From Epiperipatus broadwayi (lineage: Eukaryota > Onychophora > Udeonychophora > Euonychophora > Peripatidae), in the NCBI GenBank assembly GCA_028023455.1, contig JAQFVV010013088.1, positions 62,001 to 126,000 of the forward strand: DNA of 64,000 bases. Reading direction: 5' to 3'. How positions within the stretch are numbered: the first letter of the stretch is position 1; each line of letters opens with the position of its first letter. Under the pieces are notes generated by a model that did not search any database, was not told the origin of the DNA, and saw only the letters and a list, made by a program, of their open reading frames with translations. This document shows positions 60,233 through 64,000 of this stretch, one piece after another. The position numbers were made by a program, and so were the translations under genes.

Positions 60233-60322
60233 TAAGGCAGCATTAGATAAGAATTTATTAAGCACTATCTTCTGGCATTTATTAGTTACTAAATGTTACA
60301 CTAGATGGCATAGAGGTGCGAA

Positions 60323-60375
60323 AGAAGAAGCTACAGTACATCACATCACATCACATCATGCTGCTCTATAGAAGT
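60323..60375 (-). repeat. CACAT repeat, probable LINE 3' tail
   Basis: GCTACAGTACATCACATCAC resembles the 3' terminus of the LINE copies at 37.62 and 62.3 kb. Strand and origin are uncertain. Confidence 0.4.
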
Positions 60376-61935
60376 GTTGTAAGCGGGAGTCATGTGACAA
60401 AATCATATGATTTTCTAGGTTAAGTAATGCCAAAAAAAAAGAAGATATAAGCACCAATTCTATAATCAGTTGTTTGGTAAAATCATATGATGATTGAGAA
60501 TCCAAGTAGTGTGTGAAGACAACAGCTAATCAAAGTGAGATTTTTTTGCTTTCTTTAAATAGGAATTGATCCATGAATCCATATTCTTATTAGCTAAATC
60601 AACATGCATAGATACTTAAGACCTGATAGCATTTTAATCATATACACATGTGAAACTATCTGCATAGTGAGAGTAACTAGTTTATTATATTGCAGTATTA
60701 ATTATAAGGTGAGTGACTCAGAGATCAGGTAATTTCTGGCCAACCTAAAGCCAGACTGAATATTTAATAGTTCCATTCATTTAATCTGAATTGAGTTTTT
60801 AAGACTGTATTGATGTTACTCAACTGAAAATTGATCATGACCTTTTAGTGGTCAGTTTGTTATATATCACTTCACTAAATGATACGTTAATGATGCATTT
60901 GTGGGTTACTTCCCCTCACCCCAAATAAGCTGGCTTTGCAGATGCAAATTGAAATAATCTCAGAATATTGTAGTTGTTAAATTTATAAACAGTTAGTAGA
61001 TGAATATTTTGGATATTTTATAAACTTTTATTTAACTTTAAAATTCTCTTTTTTGCTTATTTTATTAAAATATTGTAATCATTTTTTAAAATATTTCTAC
61101 TGAACAGATTTTTTAAAATTTTGTTCATATTAGATATTAATGGAAAGCAATATTTCAGGAGTGTCCAGCTATTTGTCCTGTTTAACAATATTGGTGAATC
61201 AAATTTCAAATTCCATTGACATAAGCTCTGGAAGTTTTCAATAATGTGCAATAGATGGCAGTATAATTTTTAAAAAATATACTTTCATTGAATTTCATGA
61301 TTAATTCATTAAAGAAATTGCAATTAATTAAGTTCTGCCCAAATAATTTGTACAGGAAAAAAATGACGCCAAAAGAAAAGTTAAGGAAGCTTTATATATA
61401 GCAAATGACATCAATGCCATTAATAGAAGAGAGGCATGTTTTGCTCTCTATAAACAATGGACTAATTAAAAATTCAAATGCATTTGCATAAATCATAACA
61501 ATCTTTATTTACAAGCTATGAGTATGAGATTCGAACATGAAATCTCGAAAGTGCTAAGCAAACCTATTACAAATTAGTGTAAAATTTATAGCTTCACTAT
61601 TTAATGCGGAAAAAAAGTCACATATTTATAATTAATTAAGATAGCAAAAAAGAAACAAGGATAAAATCTTAATTTCTCTTGATTGTTGAACTACAATCTG
61701 CTTTTTTAAAATAGTGATTGAATTAATTAATTTATAGATGCCCCAGGCCTTTATTTCAAGTTACATGCTACAACCAAAATTGTGATGGAAGAAAAACATT
61801 TTTTTTGGCCAATACTGATCAAATTAAATAAAAAGTGTTTTTTAAATAATATATATATTATTTAAAAAATGAAATTATTTTTAGATCAAATTAATTATTA
61901 ATATTTAAAAAAAACCCAGGAACAGTTCTTTATTG
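60376..61935. other. AT-rich sequence
   Basis: No feature was recognised; CAATAGATGGCAGTA near 61248 is a repeat-associated CTCF-like word. Confidence 0.4.
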
Positions 61936-62000
61936 TGCTGCCATCTACCGTAGGCATGAATAGTGACTAATTACTCAAATTTATGGTAGATGGCAATATT
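61936..62000. mobile_element. Mini inverted repeat
   Basis: GCCATCTACCGTA and TATGGTAGATGGC mirror each other across about 60 bp. Confidence 0.5.
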
Positions 62001-62007
62001 GTAGGGA

Positions 62008-62335
62008 GCTACTCTTAGGCATCTGCTAATTGAATGTAAATGCTTTTAAGCAGAAAGGGTACAAATAATGAATTGTATGAGAATAAATCTAAACCAACTG
62101 ATTATACAAAAAGTGGATTCTTGGTTTTTTATGCTGGGTTTGGACAAAGATAAGGGGGATCTAGATATAAAGGTCATAGAATGGATAAAGATGATGTTTT
62201 GGAAATGGGATGAGCAGGATAGAGAAGAATATGGGAAAAACTTAGAATGAGAAGTGGAAAGGGAAGGCAGGTATCTCTGAGCATAGTGGCTTCTATAAAG
62301 GAGAAGCCATAGCCCATCACACCACATATTTTACT
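62008..62335 (+). mobile_element. LINE 3' fragment, same family as 37.7 kb
   Basis: LRHLLIECKCF, a stop, AERVQI, then FFMLGLDKDKGDLDIKVIEW and KMMFWKWDEQDREEYGKN match the open frame at 37732-38133. The untranslated part also matches (AAGGAGAAG, then CCATCACACCACA). Confidence 0.75.
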
Positions 62336-62339
62336 ATAT

Positions 62340-62921
62340 AGTGGGGATGGGACTTCCGCTTCGAGTAATGGCTGGTAGTGCAAATATCTTTCCTGCTTGA
62401 TTTACGGGAACGATTGTTTAAAATAAAAAATTAAAATGGGGCGAAAGAATAAAAAGAACGAGAATACCAAAGTAAGTATTTGTGAAGTTAAAGATAAATT
62501 TAAAGTCTTAGATACTAATAATCTGGAGGAAAATAAAAATCATAATGAGAAAATGGCGTTTAAGTCTCTGAGAAAAGAAAATAAATTAAGGAAATATAAT
62601 AGTGATACTTCTTTAAATAAACGTAGAGAAGAAAATGATAATAATAGTGATAGTTTAAATTTAAAAGAACATACAAATAAATCAATAAATCAAGAAAACA
62701 ATATAGCACTTACGGAAAAAGCAATTATTAGCAAAAAAACTGAAAAAAGCCTAAGTAGTAACATTGGCCTAGAAAATCCAGTGCGTAATACTAAATAATA
62801 ATAAAAAAAGGAAAATGGATAGCGATAATAATTTTGACTCAAGTGAAGTTTTGAGCTTACAATCTGATGCAATAAAACAAGCTGGATTGAGATCAAAATT
62901 AATTAAAAAGGGAGATGTAGT
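62340..62921 (+). mobile_element. Probable LINE 5' end with ORF1
   Basis: A GC-richer leader (GGGACTTCCGCTTCGAG) precedes ATG at 62436 and a 120-codon, Lys/Asn-rich frame (MGRKNKKNENTK...), then a second short frame from 62815 (MDSDNNFDSSEVLSLQSDA) that runs into the gap. A lysine-rich N-terminal ORF right after a LINE 3' end suggests the 5' part of another LINE copy, but no domain is recognised; a host gene cannot be excluded. Confidence 0.45.
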
Positions 62922-63421
62922 NNNNNNNNNNNNNNNNNNNNNNNNNNNNNNNNNNNNNNNNNNNNNNNNNNNNNNNNNNNNNNNNNNNNNNNNNNNNNNN
63001 NNNNNNNNNNNNNNNNNNNNNNNNNNNNNNNNNNNNNNNNNNNNNNNNNNNNNNNNNNNNNNNNNNNNNNNNNNNNNNNNNNNNNNNNNNNNNNNNNNNN
63101 NNNNNNNNNNNNNNNNNNNNNNNNNNNNNNNNNNNNNNNNNNNNNNNNNNNNNNNNNNNNNNNNNNNNNNNNNNNNNNNNNNNNNNNNNNNNNNNNNNNN
63201 NNNNNNNNNNNNNNNNNNNNNNNNNNNNNNNNNNNNNNNNNNNNNNNNNNNNNNNNNNNNNNNNNNNNNNNNNNNNNNNNNNNNNNNNNNNNNNNNNNNN
63301 NNNNNNNNNNNNNNNNNNNNNNNNNNNNNNNNNNNNNNNNNNNNNNNNNNNNNNNNNNNNNNNNNNNNNNNNNNNNNNNNNNNNNNNNNNNNNNNNNNNN
63401 NNNNNNNNNNNNNNNNNNNNN
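62922..63421. other. Assembly gap (500 N)
   Basis: Exactly 500 unknown bases, a conventional scaffold-gap size. The long frames reported across it are artefacts. Confidence 0.99.
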
Positions 63422-64000
63422 AAACTGGGTGAATAAAACTCAATTTATTGATGTTAATGATAACTATGCTGATAATATAAGTAGCAAGAAACTTACAACA
63501 AAATCTTTGTGAAATTAAATGAATACTGAAAAAGATATTTGTAAAGTGTATGTCACCAAGTACATCAATTTTTAGCTTAATTATTCAAACTAATATAATA
63601 ACAGGGGAACATATACTTGATAAACCAGATATCGATGAATACTTAAAGGCTCTATATTCTCATGAACTCATTAACACAGTCAAATACACTTCTTTTTCCC
63701 GTTAGAGGGTTCGTTTCGATTGAATATTTCAATAAAGAACAAAAAGATAAAGCTGAAAACATAATTAAGCAAATTCAAAATAAAAAAAATTTACTACGTT
63801 ACAAAAGATCCCAATCCATTGGTCTATGGAAGAATACTGCATACACCTCCAAGTTTCAATGTTGAATTTTTAAAATCCAACTATTGGATTATGCTGAGAT
63901 AATAAATTTGGAAAGAGAAATGACGCTGGGCACAGCCTTCCCAATTCCGTCAAACTCATGGACAGTAGTACTTAAATTAAAGAAAGGGGTAACGAAAGAA
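63422..64000 (+). mobile_element. Probable continuation of the LINE ORF1 region, frameshifted
   Basis: Fragments in shifting frames (NWVNKTQFIDVNDNYADNIS, NIITGEHILDKPDIDEYLKA, IEYFNKEQKDKAENIIKQI, KDPNPLVYGRILHTPPSF) read like a decayed protein. This is consistent with, but does not prove, an ORF1 protein of the element at 62.34 kb. Confidence 0.35.

Larger units (their letters stand above)
59465..60322. mobile_element. Family C-type palindrome carrying a nested family A insertion
   Basis: The outer ends ATGCCACCTAATGTTAG and CTAGATGGCAT are inverted. The arms share TAAATGCCAGATGATAATGC and AAATTCCTATTC against GAATTTATTAAGCACTATC. A family C ribozyme remnant lies at 60160-60232. The family A unit at 59498-59752 interrupts the left arm. 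Confidence 0.75.

Noticed and set aside
62769-63443. 200-residue frames across the gap
   Set aside because: They consist of unknown residues translated from 500 N.

Overview
The window looks like AT-rich, repeat-dense DNA from an invertebrate animal. It contains short metazoan-style exons with GT-AG splice sites and phase 1 introns, RTE and other non-LTR retrotransposons, Penelope-like elements, tRNA-derived SINEs and long microsatellites. There are no prokaryotic-style genes, and I cannot name the species from sequence alone. A 500-base assembly gap lies at 62922-63421.

Host gene: two minus-strand exons, 43702-43896 and 4358-4555, each encode one sushi (CCP) module with six cysteines. Each is bounded by AG/GT and has phase 1 at both ends, as expected for shuffled CCP modules. 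If they are consecutive they are joined by a 39-kb intron that holds most of the window. No other host exon could be supported.

Mobile DNA: the most striking content is several dispersed families whose units carry hammerhead ribozyme cores (CTGATGA, then GAAA, then an NUH triplet, with complementary arms). Family A (units about 457-484 bp) occurs at 5.2, 17, 19, 21.6, 32.6, 41, 43 and 59.5 kb. Family C (about 450 bp) occurs at 10-11, 22.7-24, 38.4-39.5, 48.8, 58.7 and 60 kb. Family D (362 bp) occurs at 16.1 and 40.0-40.6 kb. Units lie in tandem or in head-to-head inverted pairs, and several insertions have perfect 10-14 bp target-site duplications. This is the layout of retrozymes, the non-autonomous ribozyme-bearing retroelements. 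Two decayed Penelope-like elements with GIY-YIG endonuclease remnants (11.3-12.3 and 16.4-16.9 kb) are plausible relatives or helpers: one has a well-formed family D ribozyme just downstream, and the other shares about 50 bp with family C. Family B (333-337 bp; 3.6 and 44.6 kb) has the same architecture and a 13-bp duplication but no ribozyme that I recognise.

Other elements: an RTE element (29.4-31.6 kb) with four further 3' fragments; C-terminal zinc-finger remnants of other LINEs at 37.7, 45.4, 55.0 and 62.0 kb, with a probable LINE 5' end at 62.34 kb; a non-coding LTR-type element with 2.2-kb direct repeats (49674-54846, duplication ATTG); a solo-LTR-like 2.1-kb element (55693-57770, duplication GTGT) whose empty site survives in a nearby paralogous repeat; a TA-flanked DNA transposon inserted into a palindrome (46.85-48.2 kb); and a minisatellite with 155-bp higher-order repeats (24.7-25.5 kb).

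The remaining sequence is AT-rich intronic or intergenic DNA with no recognisable genes. Most short open frames in it are chance or repeat-derived.
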